Of a stretch of 64,000 nt of DNA, positions 42,316 to 51,576 are shown one piece after another. Within the stretch, counting starts at the first letter, position 1; every line of letters begins with the position of its first letter. A program made the translations under genes and the position numbers. The notes below the pieces were generated by a model. The model was given only the letters and a program-made list of their open reading frames with translations. It searched no databases and was not told the origin of the DNA. Source of the stretch: Nocardia niwae NBRC 108934 = DSM 45340 (GTDB lineage: Bacteria > Actinomycetota > Actinomycetes > Mycobacteriales > Mycobacteriaceae); the NCBI RefSeq assembly GCF_001613465.1, contig NZ_BDCK01000041.1, positions 80,465-144,464 on the forward strand, in the 5' to 3' direction.

Positions 42316-43629
42316 GTGAACGAAGGATCGGGGATCGCGAATCCGGGTGAGAGATCGGTCACCTCGGACGCCGCGCCGGTCAGCAGCGGGGGATCGGGAA
42401 CCGCACCCGGTGACGCGTCGCCGAACCCGCGCTCGCCGCAAGTGCGCTGGCTGATTGCTGCTATCGCGCTGTTCGCGGTGTCGGCGCTGGTCTCGCTGGT
42501 GGCGCACTGGTGGCACGGCTACATCGACCTCCAGGTCTACCGCAACGGCGCCCGGGTCTGGTTGGACGGCGGCGACCTGTACGGCCCGATGCCGCCGGTC
42601 GAAGGGATCGGGCTGCCGTTCACCTACCCGCCGTTGGCCGCGTTGTTCTTCGCGCCGCTGGCACTGATGCCGCTGGTGGCCGCCGAGGTGCTGGTGGTGG
42701 TCACCTCCGTGGTGAGCCTGGGCATCTCGCTGTGGCTGGTGCTGGCGCGCCTGCGTCCCGAGTTGTCCCGGCCGGCCGTGCTGACCCTGGTCATCGGCGC
42801 GGTGGCGGTGGCGAGTTACTTCGAACCGATCCGCCAGACCTTCGGCTTCGGCCAGATCAACCTGGTGCTGATGGCCGCGATCGCACTGGACTGCTTGGTG
42901 CGCAAGCCGTTCTGGCCGCGCGGCATGCTGATCGGCATCGCGGTGTCGGTGAAGTTGATCCCGGCCGGTTACCTGCTGTACTTCGTGCTGCGCAAGGACT
43001 GGAAGGCCGCGGGTACGCTGGTCGTCTCCGCGATAGCGGCGGTCGGTCTCGGATTCCTCTTGTTCCCCGGCGATTCCATGGACTACTGGTTCCACACCCT
43101 CGCCGACACCGGCCGGATCGGGCCGCCGTACTTCGCGGGCAATCAGTCCATCAAAGGTACGGCGTTCCGCTTGGGCATCGACGACACGGCGGCCACCCTG
43201 GTGTGGATCACCCTGTCGGTGCTGGCCGTCGGGCTCGCAGCGGTATGGATGCGCAGGTTGATCGAGGCCGGCGCGACCGTGGCGGCGCTGCTGGTGAACG
43301 CCGCGGCGGTGCTGCTGGTCTCGCCGGTGTCCTGGTCGCATCACTGGGTGTGGATCGCGCCCGCGCTGGTGGTCACGGCCGATCTCATGGTGCGCAGCAA
43401 GCGCGGACCGCGGATGATCGGCCTGGTCGCGGCGGCATCCGTGCTGTTCCTGATCGGCCCGCACTGGTTGCTGCCGCATTCGCGCGACCGCGAGCTGCAC
43501 TGGGCCTGGTGGCAGCAGATCATCGGAAGCACCTACGTCCTGGTTACTTTCGCCGTGTTCGTCGTCGCGGTGTTCACCTACCGCCCGGTGGTCTCGGGCG
43601 TGAGGAAGGCGGCCAGCGCCGCGGCGTAG
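42316..43629 (+). CDS. GT87 (DUF2029) polyprenyl-phosphate-mannose-dependent mannosyltransferase
   Basis: 437 residues. GTG 42316 sits 7 nt after the -10 TACTCT, a leaderless arrangement. A polar N-terminus of 43 residues precedes about ten membrane helices. The first extracytoplasmic loop has the GT-C acidic residue Asp71 in YIDLQVYRNGARVW, matching the catalytic Asp of PimE-type enzymes. It likely adds mannose to PIM, lipomannan or related glycolipids at the outer membrane face. Its last 52 nt overlap the 3' end of pepC on the other strand. Confidence 0.87.
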   Translation: MNEGSGIANPGERSVTSDAAPVSSGGSGTAPGDASPNPRSPQVRWLIAAIALFAVSALVSLVAHWWHGYIDLQVYRNGARVWLDGGDLYGPMPPVEGIGLPFTYPPLAALFFAPLALMPLVAAEVLVVVTSVVSLGISLWLVLARLRPELSRPAVLTLVIGAVAVASYFEPIRQTFGFGQINLVLMAAIALDCLVRKPFWPRGMLIGIAVSVKLIPAGYLLYFVLRKDWKAAGTLVVSAIAAVGLGFLLFPGDSMDYWFHTLADTGRIGPPYFAGNQSIKGTAFRLGIDDTAATLVWITLSVLAVGLAAVWMRRLIEAGATVAALLVNAAAVLLVSPVSWSHHWVWIAPALVVTADLMVRSKRGPRMIGLVAAASVLFLIGPHWLLPHSRDRELHWAWWQQIIGSTYVLVTFAVFVVAVFTYRPVVSGVRKAASAAA

Positions 43630-44876
43630 GCCGGGACGTCGAACGCGCCCATCAGCTCACGCGCCGAATGCATCGCCAGCTGCGGCGCGCCCACGTCGAC
43701 GGTCGGCATGCCGGTGCGCGCCGCGGTCATCGGACCGATCGTGGAGCCGCAGGGCAGGTCGGCCCGATGCACGTAGCGCTGCAACGGGACCGCGGCCTGG
43801 GCGCAGGCCAGCGCGAACGCGCCCGCGCCGGTGGCGTCGGTGGCGTAACGCAGGTTCTGGTTGACCTTCAGCACCGGCCCGCCGTTCACCTCGATCCGGT
43901 GCGCGGGTTCGTGCCGCTCCGGATAGTTGGGGTGGGTCGCGTGCGCCATGTCACCCGACGCGCACACCGAGCCCGCCAGCGCGGCAAGGTAATCGGCGCG
44001 GCCGCCGCCACGCGCGAGCACGATGCGTTCCAGCACGGCGGGCAGCAGATCCGACTGCGCGCCCCGGTCGGACTGACTGCCGACCTCCTCGTGGTCGAAC
44101 ATGGCCAGCACCGGGATCGCCGCGCCCGGCTCGTCGATCGCGGCGAGGAAAGCCCGCAGGCCCGCGAAGCAGGTGCCCTGGTTGTCCAGGCGCGGCGCGC
44201 TGACCAGGTCCTGGTCCCGTCCGATCAGCCTGCTCGGCGTCAGGTCGTGGGTCATCAGCTCCCAGCCGAGCACGTCGCCGGGATCGACCTCGACCCGATC
44301 GGCCACGAAATCGATGAACGCGGCCGCCTCGTACCCCGCGCCCCACACCGCGTTGACATGCCGCTGCGGGTCCAGCGTGACGCCCCTGCGGTCCTCGGAC
44401 AGATGGATGGCCAGCTGCGGCACCCGCAGGATCGGCTCATCGATGCGAACCAGGTGCTCGCGCACCGCGTTTCCGTCGCGCACGCTGAGCCGTCCCGACA
44501 CGCCGAGCTCACGATCCAGCCACGAGTTCAGCCACGCGCCGCCGTACGGCTCCAGCCCGACCAGTTGCCAGCCCGCCGAGGTCAGGTCGGGATGCTGCTT
44601 GACGCGCAGATTCGGACTGTCGGTGTGCGCGCCGACCACGCGGAACGGGGTCGCGCCCGCGCTGTCCCCGGCCGCCCAGGCGACCAGCGATCCTCCGCGA
44701 ACCACGTAGTGCCTGCCCGAGCCGTCCGCAGGCCAGGTCTGCGACTCGGCGAGCCGGGTGAACCCCCGCTCCTCCAATTCCGCGGCGACCGTGCGGCAGA
44801 CGTGGAACGGCGACGGAGACGCATCGATGAACGCGCACAACCCGGCGGCCGTGGCGGCGGTGGTGGAGACGGGCAT
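43578..44876 (-). CDS. pepC: M18 family aminopeptidase (PepC)
   Basis: 432 residues from ATG 44876, which follows a -10 TAGGAT (44889 to 44884) by 7 nt (leaderless). Metal-site segments: GAHTDSPNLRVK, APRLDNQG, FDHEEVGSQSDRGAQS and the late MHSARELMG. The enzyme is a dodecameric zinc aminopeptidase with preference for acidic N-termini. The coding sequence ends inside the convergent GT87 gene. Confidence 0.94.
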   Translation of the reverse strand: MPVSTTAATAAGLCAFIDASPSPFHVCRTVAAELEERGFTRLAESQTWPADGSGRHYVVRGGSLVAWAAGDSAGATPFRVVGAHTDSPNLRVKQHPDLTSAGWQLVGLEPYGGAWLNSWLDRELGVSGRLSVRDGNAVREHLVRIDEPILRVPQLAIHLSEDRRGVTLDPQRHVNAVWGAGYEAAAFIDFVADRVEVDPGDVLGWELMTHDLTPSRLIGRDQDLVSAPRLDNQGTCFAGLRAFLAAIDEPGAAIPVLAMFDHEEVGSQSDRGAQSDLLPAVLERIVLARGGGRADYLAALAGSVCASGDMAHATHPNYPERHEPAHRIEVNGGPVLKVNQNLRYATDATGAGAFALACAQAAVPLQRYVHRADLPCGSTIGPMTAARTGMPTVDVGAPQLAMHSARELMGAFDVPAYAAALAAFLTPETTGR

Positions 44877-45104
44877 GCCTGCGATCCTAGGCACGCCGTC
44901 CGCGACCGGCGTGCCCCGGTCGATCGCCAGGCGTGGCGAATACCGGTGGAAACGGCAGCGCCGACGCCGCAATCCCGGCACTTCGGATCAGTACTCGGCA
45001 CCCTCTGTTTCGTCCCGGAACATAAGGGCCGGAATGGACTGGTGACAGATCACGAATCGGACGTTCGCGGCATTCATCGGATGAATTTCCGGTACTTCGG
45101 CGTA

Positions 45105-45536
45105 TTACTCCGAGGCGATGGAAACCAGGTCGAGCAATCGCATGAGTTCGGTATATCGGCGCGCCCCGATTCGCCCGCGCAACTCCTGCTCCGCACGCGC
45201 CTCCTGCGCGCGTACCTCGGCGACCAAGTCGGCGCCGAGCCTGCTGAGGCCGATCAGGATGCGGCGGCGATCGTCCTGCGCGGCGAGCCGGAAGATCAGG
45301 CCCCGCTCGGCCAGATAATCGGCGTGCCTGGTGGCCGAGGAGGGCGCCAGCTGCGATTTGGCCGCCAGCTCGGTCATCGTGATCCCCGCGTCGCCGCACA
45401 GATTCGACAGCATCGACCACTGATCCGGGGAGAGCTGCCTGGCGCACAGCGCCGCGTCCAAGTGGCGCACCCAACCGCGCTCCGCGGCACGCAGCGCGCC
45501 ATGCAGCGTCGAATTTCCGCTTACAATGGACGTCAT
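45105..45536 (-). CDS. MarR family regulator (AmiA-like)
   Basis: 143 residues from ATG 45536. Winged helix: GITMTELAAKSQLAPSSATRHADYL recognition region (about 50-75) and wing RLAAQDDRRRILIGLSRLG. A 50-nt divergent promoter region separates it from an AmiC-like sensor gene. In Mycobacterium smegmatis a MarR protein (AmiA) and an AmiC-like binding protein control acetamidase; the pairing here suggests a similar sensory module, but no amidase lies nearby. Confidence 0.87.
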   Translation of the reverse strand: MTSIVSGNSTLHGALRAAERGWVRHLDAALCARQLSPDQWSMLSNLCGDAGITMTELAAKSQLAPSSATRHADYLAERGLIFRLAAQDDRRRILIGLSRLGADLVAEVRAQEARAEQELRGRIGARRYTELMRLLDLVSIASE

Positions 45537-45586
45537 TATTTCCCCGCCTGCCGTGAATTTCGCTCGAACGAGAAGAAGAGTACCCA

Positions 45587-46663
45587 ATGTCCACGTGGAG
45601 CGAGAGCCCCGACGGCACGATAGAGGTCCTCAACATAGTTCCGCGGCAGGGACCGGGCGGTATCGTCGCACCGTCCTGCGATGCGGCGATATCGCTCGCG
45701 GTCGATGAAATCAACCGTTCGGCGGGAATTCTGGGGCGGGAAATTCGTACCACGAATATCGACGGCGGACGGGCGCCGTCGGAAGTCGCCGCCGAGGTCG
45801 CCGCGCTGCTGTCCACCGGCATGGTGCACGCCCTCACCGGGTGGCACACCTCCGCGGTCCGGCGGGCGGTGGCACGGGCGAACGCGGGCCGGGTGCCGTA
45901 TCTGTACGCCACCAGCCACGAGGGCCTGACCGACGAGCCGCCCGGCGTGCTGATGCTCGGCGAGCACCCGGCCGGGCAGACCGTGCCCGCCGTGCACTGG
46001 CTCGAACGCGAATACGGTGTGCGGCGCTGGGCCGTCATCGGCAACGACTACATCTGGCCGCGCCAGTCCGCCAAGGCGATTCGCGCGAGCCTGTCCGATC
46101 CGGCCGCGATCGTGCTGGAACAGTACGTCCCGCTGGGGTGCGCGGATTTCTCCGGCTTCCTCACCCATCCGGCACTCGACCTGGTCGACGGGGTGGTCAT
46201 CCTGATGGTCGGCGCCGATGTCGCCCGCTTCAACCGGCAGTACGCGGCCACCGGCCGCGCCGCGAGCCAGCTGCGGGTCAGTCCGGCCGCCGACGAGAAC
46301 GTCCTGCTGGCGGCGGGACCGAAAGCCAATCACGGCTTCTTCGTGGCGTCCAGCTTCTTCCTCGACACCCGCACACGCGACGCACGCGACCGGATCACCC
46401 GCTACCACCGACGCCACGGCGCGTTCGCTCCCGCACTCACCAGCTTCAGCAACGCCACCTATGAAGCCATCCACACTCTCGCCTCGCTCGCGCGGACGGT
46501 CGGATCGCTCGCAGTGCCGGAGATCCTGCACGCGCTCGACCACGACCTGTTTCTCGAGACCCCCAGCGGCGTCAGAGCCTTCCGAGGTAACCAGGCACTC
46601 CAGCGCGGTTACATCGCCCGCGTACATGGAGTCGACTTCGAGATCATCGACCGCATCAGCTGA
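45587..46663 (+). CDS. AmiC-like cytosolic amide/urea-binding sensor protein
   Basis: 358 residues of the type-1 periplasmic-binding fold, branch FmdD/UrtA/AmiC (short-chain amides and urea). There is no signal peptide (MSTWSESPDGTIEVLNIVP), so it acts in the cytoplasm as a sensor rather than in transport. Typical segments: AISLAVDEINRSAGILGREI, LTGWHTSAVRRAV, IGNDYIWPRQSA and FSNATYEAIHTLA. It is divergent from the MarR gene. The ligand is inferred as an amide. Confidence 0.85.
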   Translation: MSTWSESPDGTIEVLNIVPRQGPGGIVAPSCDAAISLAVDEINRSAGILGREIRTTNIDGGRAPSEVAAEVAALLSTGMVHALTGWHTSAVRRAVARANAGRVPYLYATSHEGLTDEPPGVLMLGEHPAGQTVPAVHWLEREYGVRRWAVIGNDYIWPRQSAKAIRASLSDPAAIVLEQYVPLGCADFSGFLTHPALDLVDGVVILMVGADVARFNRQYAATGRAASQLRVSPAADENVLLAAGPKANHGFFVASSFFLDTRTRDARDRITRYHRRHGAFAPALTSFSNATYEAIHTLASLARTVGSLAVPEILHALDHDLFLETPSGVRAFRGNQALQRGYIARVHGVDFEIIDRIS

Positions 46664-46811
46664 TGGGCAGACGCGGACAACCACGATCCGGGAAGCGTTG
46701 TGCCACGGGCTCGCACCGACCGATTGCGCGGCGGCGCAGGAGCAAACGGCAGTCGCGCAAACGAGAGCCACAAAGGGACCGCGAACACGCCGCGCCGAAG
46801 GCGCGGCCAGA

Positions 46812-47489
46812 CTAAACAGCTACGAGCGTGTCCAGTACCGAGAGGAACAGGCCGAGCCCGTCGTCGCTGGGGCCGGTGAGCGGCTCGGTGGCGTGTTCAG
46901 GGTGCGGCATCAGGCCGACGACGCGACCGTTGGCCGACGCGATGCCTGCGATGCCGCGCTGCGAGCCGTTCGGGTTGTCGCTCGCGTACCGGAAGACCAC
47001 CCGGCCCTCGCCTTCCAGCTGGTCCAGCACGGACTCCGACGCCTGGTAGCGCCCCTCGCCGGACTTGAGCGGGACCAGGATCTGCGCGCCCTGCTCGAAC
47101 CGGGAGGTCCACGCCGTCGACGCCGACTCCACGGTGAGCCATTCGTCACGGCAGATGAAGTGCAGGCCCTCGTTGCGGGTCAGTGCGCCGGGCAGCAACC
47201 CGGCCTCGCACAGCACCTGGAAGCCGTTGCAGATGCCGAGCACCGGCAGCCCGGCGCCCGCCGCGCGCACGACCTCGCCCATGACGGGCGCGAATCGGGC
47301 GATGGCGCCGGCCCGCAGGTAGTCGCCGTAGGAGAAGCCGCCGGGCACGATCACCGCGTCGACGCTCTTCAAGTCGGCGTCGGCATGCCACAGGCTGACC
47401 GCCTCGGCGCCGGCCAGACGCACCGCCCTGGCCGCGTCGACGTCGTCGAGCGTGCCGGGAAACGTGATGACCCCGATGCGGGCGGTCAT
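46812..47489 (-). CDS. purQ: FGAM synthase glutaminase subunit PurQ
   Basis: 225 residues from ATG 47489, overlapping the purS stop (ATGA). A class I glutaminase: nucleophile Cys in GICNGFQVL, His/Glu in MPHPEHAT. It supplies ammonia to PurL. The frame is open upstream, but the overlap sets the start (MTARIGVITFPGT). Confidence 0.97.
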   Translation of the reverse strand: MTARIGVITFPGTLDDVDAARAVRLAGAEAVSLWHADADLKSVDAVIVPGGFSYGDYLRAGAIARFAPVMGEVVRAAGAGLPVLGICNGFQVLCEAGLLPGALTRNEGLHFICRDEWLTVESASTAWTSRFEQGAQILVPLKSGEGRYQASESVLDQLEGEGRVVFRYASDNPNGSQRGIAGIASANGRVVGLMPHPEHATEPLTGPSDDGLGLFLSVLDTLVAV

Positions 47490-47722
47490 GAGAGGCGAAC
47501 CACCTTCCATTCCTCGATCACCGTGTTGCACAACAGCGATTCGGCGATCTGCTCGAGCGCGGCGTCATCGACACTGTCGTCGACGTCGAGTTCGAATCGC
47601 TTGCCCTGCCGCACGTCCGAGACGCCCTCGAATCCCAGGCGCGGGAGTGCACCGACGATGGCCTGCCCCTGCGGATCCAGGATCTCGGCCTTCGGCATCA
47701 CCTCGACCACGACTCGTGCCAC
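47486..47722 (-). CDS. purS: FGAM synthase subunit PurS
   Basis: 78 residues, the full size of PurS, from GTG 47722 with an AGGAG site. PurS bridges PurQ and small PurL. Conserved: EVMPKAEILDPQGQAI and KRFELDVDD. It forms an operon with purQ; purL is 5 kb away. Confidence 0.96.
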   Translation of the reverse strand: MARVVVEVMPKAEILDPQGQAIVGALPRLGFEGVSDVRQGKRFELDVDDSVDDAALEQIAESLLCNTVIEEWKVVRLS

Positions 47723-47853
47723 GCGTTGCTCCTCATGTGGTTGGGGGGTTACCTCAGCAGCGTAGTTGTGCTGGTCGGGTGCGTCATCCGCGGGGTCGGC
47801 CGAGACGGCGGCGATGTCGCGGAGAACACAGCGGGCGTGGCTAGCATGGCGGC

Positions 47854-48498
47854 ATGCGCATAGCCCACTTCGGTCACTCCTGCCTCCTCGTCGAGCTGCA
47901 CGGCAAGAAGATCCTGTTCGATCCGGGCACGTTCTCGCACGGTTTCGAGGGCCTCACCGGCCTGGACGCGATCGCGGTCACCCATCAGCATCCCGACCAC
48001 ATCGACCCGAACCGGATCGAAGCGCTGGTCGAGGCGAACCCGGGCGCGCGGTTGCTCTCCGATCCGCAGACCGCCGAGCAGCGCGGCGAGCCGTGGGAGG
48101 CGGTGCACGCGGGCAATGTGCTGACCCTCGGTGATCTCCGCATCACCGGCGGCGGGGGCAGGCACGCCGTCATCCACCCCGAGATCCCCGTGATCGACAA
48201 CACCGTCTTCCAGCTGGGCACCGCCGAGGACCCGGCGCAGCTCGTCCACCCCGGCGACTCGCTGTGGGTGCCGCCGGTCCCGGTCGGCGTGCTGGCCGCT
48301 CCGGCCGCCGCGCCGTGGATGCGCGTGAGCGAAGCCGTCGATTACGTGCGGGCGGTCGATCCGCGCGTCGCGCTGCCCATCCACTACGGCATCATTCGGG
48401 AAGAGGCGCAGGGCATCTACTTCGGCAGGCTGTCGGAGATGGCGCCGGCCGGAACCGAATTCCGGGTGCTGGAACCGGAGAACGACATCGACCTGTAG
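47854..48498 (+). CDS. MBL-fold metal-dependent hydrolase (UlaG-like)
   Basis: 214 residues. ATG 47854 lies 7 nt after a -10 TAGCAT (47842-47847), so leaderless. Metallo-beta-lactamase fold: N-terminal GHSCLLVELHGKKILFDPG, metal motif THQHPDHID (about 44-52), and a C-terminal His in ALPIHYG. This small branch resembles the L-ascorbate lactonase-like UlaG group and is common in actinobacteria with unknown substrate. It is divergent from purS. Confidence 0.87.
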   Translation: MRIAHFGHSCLLVELHGKKILFDPGTFSHGFEGLTGLDAIAVTHQHPDHIDPNRIEALVEANPGARLLSDPQTAEQRGEPWEAVHAGNVLTLGDLRITGGGGRHAVIHPEIPVIDNTVFQLGTAEDPAQLVHPGDSLWVPPVPVGVLAAPAAAPWMRVSEAVDYVRAVDPRVALPIHYGIIREEAQGIYFGRLSEMAPAGTEFRVLEPENDIDL

Positions 48499-48500
48499 CG

Positions 48501-49856
48501 CTACCCGGCGTAGGTCGCGAGGAAGATCGCCTCGGCCAGCGCCATGTGTTCGATCTCCTTCGGATCCACGCTCTCGTTGGGCGCGTGGATCAGGGATTTC
48601 GGCTCCTCGACCCCCATCAGCATGATCTCCGCTTCCGGATAGGTGGTGGCGAAGACGTTGCACAGCGGGATCGAGCCGCCCTGCCCCTGAGTGGTCGCCG
48701 GACGACCGTAGGACGCCGCGAGCGCCGCCTCCATCGCGGCGCGCGCGGGTCCGCCGGTCGGGGACCGGAACGGCGCTCCGGTGCCTTCCAGCTCGACGGT
48801 CAGCCTGGCGCGCCACGGCGTGTGGGCCTCGAGGTGTGCGACGAGCGCCCGGTACGCGTCATCCGGGTCGGTGCCCGGCGGGATGCGCAGGTTCAGCCGG
48901 GCGCGCACGGTCGCCGGTATCGCGGCGGCGGAGCCGACCACCGGCGGCGCGTCGATGCCGAGCACTGTCAGCGCCGGTCGTGCCCAGAGCAGGTCGGCGA
49001 CGGTGCCGTCACCGACGAGCTCGACGCCGCCGAGGACGCGCGCGTCGGCATGGAACTGCTCGCTCGGATACTGGACACCCGGCCAGATCTGATCGTTCGG
49101 CAACCCGTCGACAGTGGTGTTGCCCCGTTCGTCGCGCAGCGAGGCCAGCAGCTGGATCAGCGCGGCCAGCGCGTCGGGCGCCGGTCCGCCGAACATGCCG
49201 GAATGCAGCGGGCTGGCCAGAGTTTCGACGGTGACCACCACGTTCACGCCGCCACGCAGGGTCTGGGTCAAGGTCGGCACACCGGCGGCGAAGTTGCCAC
49301 AGTCGCCGACCACGATCGCGTCCGCGCGCAGCAGCTCCGGCTCGGCCTCGACGAACCGCTCCAGCCCGCCGGTGCTCTGCTCCTCGGATCCTTCCGCCAC
49401 CATGATGACGCCCAGCGGCAGTTCCGCGCCGAGCGCGCGCAGAGCCGTCAGATGCATGACGATGTTGCCCTTGCAGTCGGCGCTCCCGCGGCCGTACCAG
49501 CGCCCGTCCCGCTCGGTCAGCTCCCACGGCGGGGTACGCCACGCCGCCTCGTCCAGCGGTGGCTGAACGTCGTAGTGACAGTAGAGCAACACCGTAGGCG
49601 CGCCATCGGGCGCCGGTCGGGACGCGACGACCGCCTTGGTGCCGTCGGGCGTTTCGTGCAAACCCACCGTAGTCAGTCCGGCAGCCGCGAACGCGTCGGC
49701 CACCCACTGTGCCGCCCGGTCGCACTCCTCGATCGGATACTGCCGTGGATCGGCCACCGATCGAAACGAAACAAGCTGTGCCAAATCGGTTTTCGCCTGC
49801 CCCATCAAACCGGCCACGGCAGCGCGCAATTCCGCCACCCGCACGTCCTCCACCAT
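48501..49856 (-). CDS. M20 family dipeptidase (ArgE/DapE/CNDP type)
   Basis: 451 residues. ATG 49856 lies 6 nt after -10 TAGGGT (49868 to 49863), so leaderless. Metal ligands: His in YCHYDVQPP, Asp in GRGSADCKGN, the catalytic Glu-Glu in EGSEEQST, Asp in VVGDCGNF and a late His in LIHAPNE. A lid or dimerisation domain lies in the middle third. It is a cytosolic dipeptidase; exact specificity is unknown. It converges with the MBL-fold gene, with only 2 nt between stops. Confidence 0.92.
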   Translation of the reverse strand: MVEDVRVAELRAAVAGLMGQAKTDLAQLVSFRSVADPRQYPIEECDRAAQWVADAFAAAGLTTVGLHETPDGTKAVVASRPAPDGAPTVLLYCHYDVQPPLDEAAWRTPPWELTERDGRWYGRGSADCKGNIVMHLTALRALGAELPLGVIMVAEGSEEQSTGGLERFVEAEPELLRADAIVVGDCGNFAAGVPTLTQTLRGGVNVVVTVETLASPLHSGMFGGPAPDALAALIQLLASLRDERGNTTVDGLPNDQIWPGVQYPSEQFHADARVLGGVELVGDGTVADLLWARPALTVLGIDAPPVVGSAAAIPATVRARLNLRIPPGTDPDDAYRALVAHLEAHTPWRARLTVELEGTGAPFRSPTGGPARAAMEAALAASYGRPATTQGQGGSIPLCNVFATTYPEAEIMLMGVEEPKSLIHAPNESVDPKEIEHMALAEAIFLATYAG

Positions 49857-50067
49857 TCCCCCACCCTATCCCCCGCTGCCGGGGCGAAGTTCGCACCGTG
49901 GGCCAGGTGTCCGCGACCGGCCCGCGGGCCGCGCGGGGCGCACCGTACGCGCGAAGTGCGACCGGTGACGGAAAGGGTGTGCCAAGCTGAGAATCGAGGG
50001 TGTTGGCAAACTGTTGGCATTCTCGGCAGGCAGGCCCGCACACCAGTCGAATCGGGAGGCCGTTCTC

Positions 50068-51459
50068 ATGTCCGACGCAGCCGATGACCTGTTCGCCCTG
50101 CCGGGGCTCAGCCGGTCCGCACCACGGGCCGGATTTCCGCCGCACGAGATGTTCCCGCAGGTCGCCTACGAGATCGTGCACGACGAACTGATGCTCGACG
50201 GCGTCTCCAGGATGAATCTGGCCACATTCTGCACCACCTGGGTGGACGACCAGGCACGCAGGCTGATGTCCGAATGCCTGGACAAGAACATCGTGGACAA
50301 GGACGAATACCCGCAAACCGCCGAGTTGGAGCGAAGGGCCGTCCGGATGGTCGCCGACCTGTGGAACGCGCCGGATCCGTCCGGTACCCACGGCACCTCG
50401 ACCATCGGATCGAGCGAGGCGGCCATGCTCGGCGGCCTGGCCGCGAAGTTCCGCTGGCGCAAGCGTGGCGGCAGCGGGACGCCCAACTTCGTCTGCGGAC
50501 CGGTGCAGGTCTGCTGGGAGAAATTCGCGCGCTACTTCGACGTCGAGATCCGGCAGATCCCGCTGCGCGGCGACCGGCTGACCATGCACCCCGACGATCT
50601 CGCCGCGTACTGCGATGCGAACACCATGATGGTCGTGCCAACCTTCGGCCAGACCTACACCGGACTGTTCGAAGACGTCGCCGGGATCAGCGCGGCGCTC
50701 GACACGGTGCAGCGCGAAAAGGGCTGGGACATCCCGATCCACGTCGACGCGGCCAGCGGGGGCTTCCTCGCCCCGTTCGCCGCGCCGGAGCTGGTGTGGG
50801 ATTTCCGGCTGCCCAGGGTGAAGTCGATCAACGCCTCCGGACACAAGACCGGACTGGCCCCGCTGGGCGCGGGCTGGGCGATCTGGCGCGAGGCCGCCGA
50901 CCTGCCGCAGGAATTGATCTTCGACGTGGACTACCTCGGCGGCAGCATGGCCACGTTCAACCTGAACTTCTCCCGGCCCGGCGGCCAGGCCATCACCCAG
51001 TACTACCAGTTCATTCGCCTGGGCCGCACCGGTTACGCCCGGGTGCAGTCGGCGATCTACCGGGCCGCGCAGCACCTGGCCGCGGGAGTACGCGGGCTGG
51101 AGGTCTTCGACTTGATCCACGACGGCGACCCGCAGCGCGGCATCACCGCCGTCTGCTGGCGTCTGAGCGGCGATCCCGGCTTCAATCTCTACGACCTGTC
51201 CGATCGGCTGCGCTCGCGCGGTTGGCTGATCGCGGCGTATCCGCTGCCTGCCGACCGGAACGAGGAGACGGTGATGCGCGCGGTGCTGCGCCACGGCTTC
51301 ACCGTCGACATGGCCGACCTGCTGATCGCCGACCTCCGCCGCTGCATGGAACAGCTACGGCAGCGGCCGTTCTCGACCTCGCTCACGCGCGCGGAGGCGG
51401 GCGGCTTCACGCACGACGCGACGCCCGCCGTCGCGGCGACGAAGGTCGCTCCGTCCTGA
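50068..51459 (+). CDS. gadB: glutamate decarboxylase
   Basis: 463 residues from ATG 50068 with GGGAGG upstream. PLP enzyme making GABA from glutamate, consuming a proton. The PLP Lys260 is in INASGHKTGLAPLG (most relatives have Tyr or Phe after the Lys, here Thr); HVDAASGGF binds the cofactor and GTSTIGSSEA contacts phosphate. No glutamate/GABA antiporter gene is adjacent, so the acid-resistance role cannot be judged. TTGGCA repeats lie in the upstream region. Confidence 0.94.
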   Translation: MSDAADDLFALPGLSRSAPRAGFPPHEMFPQVAYEIVHDELMLDGVSRMNLATFCTTWVDDQARRLMSECLDKNIVDKDEYPQTAELERRAVRMVADLWNAPDPSGTHGTSTIGSSEAAMLGGLAAKFRWRKRGGSGTPNFVCGPVQVCWEKFARYFDVEIRQIPLRGDRLTMHPDDLAAYCDANTMMVVPTFGQTYTGLFEDVAGISAALDTVQREKGWDIPIHVDAASGGFLAPFAAPELVWDFRLPRVKSINASGHKTGLAPLGAGWAIWREAADLPQELIFDVDYLGGSMATFNLNFSRPGGQAITQYYQFIRLGRTGYARVQSAIYRAAQHLAAGVRGLEVFDLIHDGDPQRGITAVCWRLSGDPGFNLYDLSDRLRSRGWLIAAYPLPADRNEETVMRAVLRHGFTVDMADLLIADLRRCMEQLRQRPFSTSLTRAEAGGFTHDATPAVAATKVAPS

Positions 51460-51576
51460 ACGTGACAGCGCCGCCACCCGGCTACGCCATTCGCGGGCGG
51501 CGGCGCCGATCGGTCGCGCGAAGCTCCCGACCGGCCGCGAGCGACGGGGCCGACCCGCCGCCGCCCGCGGCGTCCG

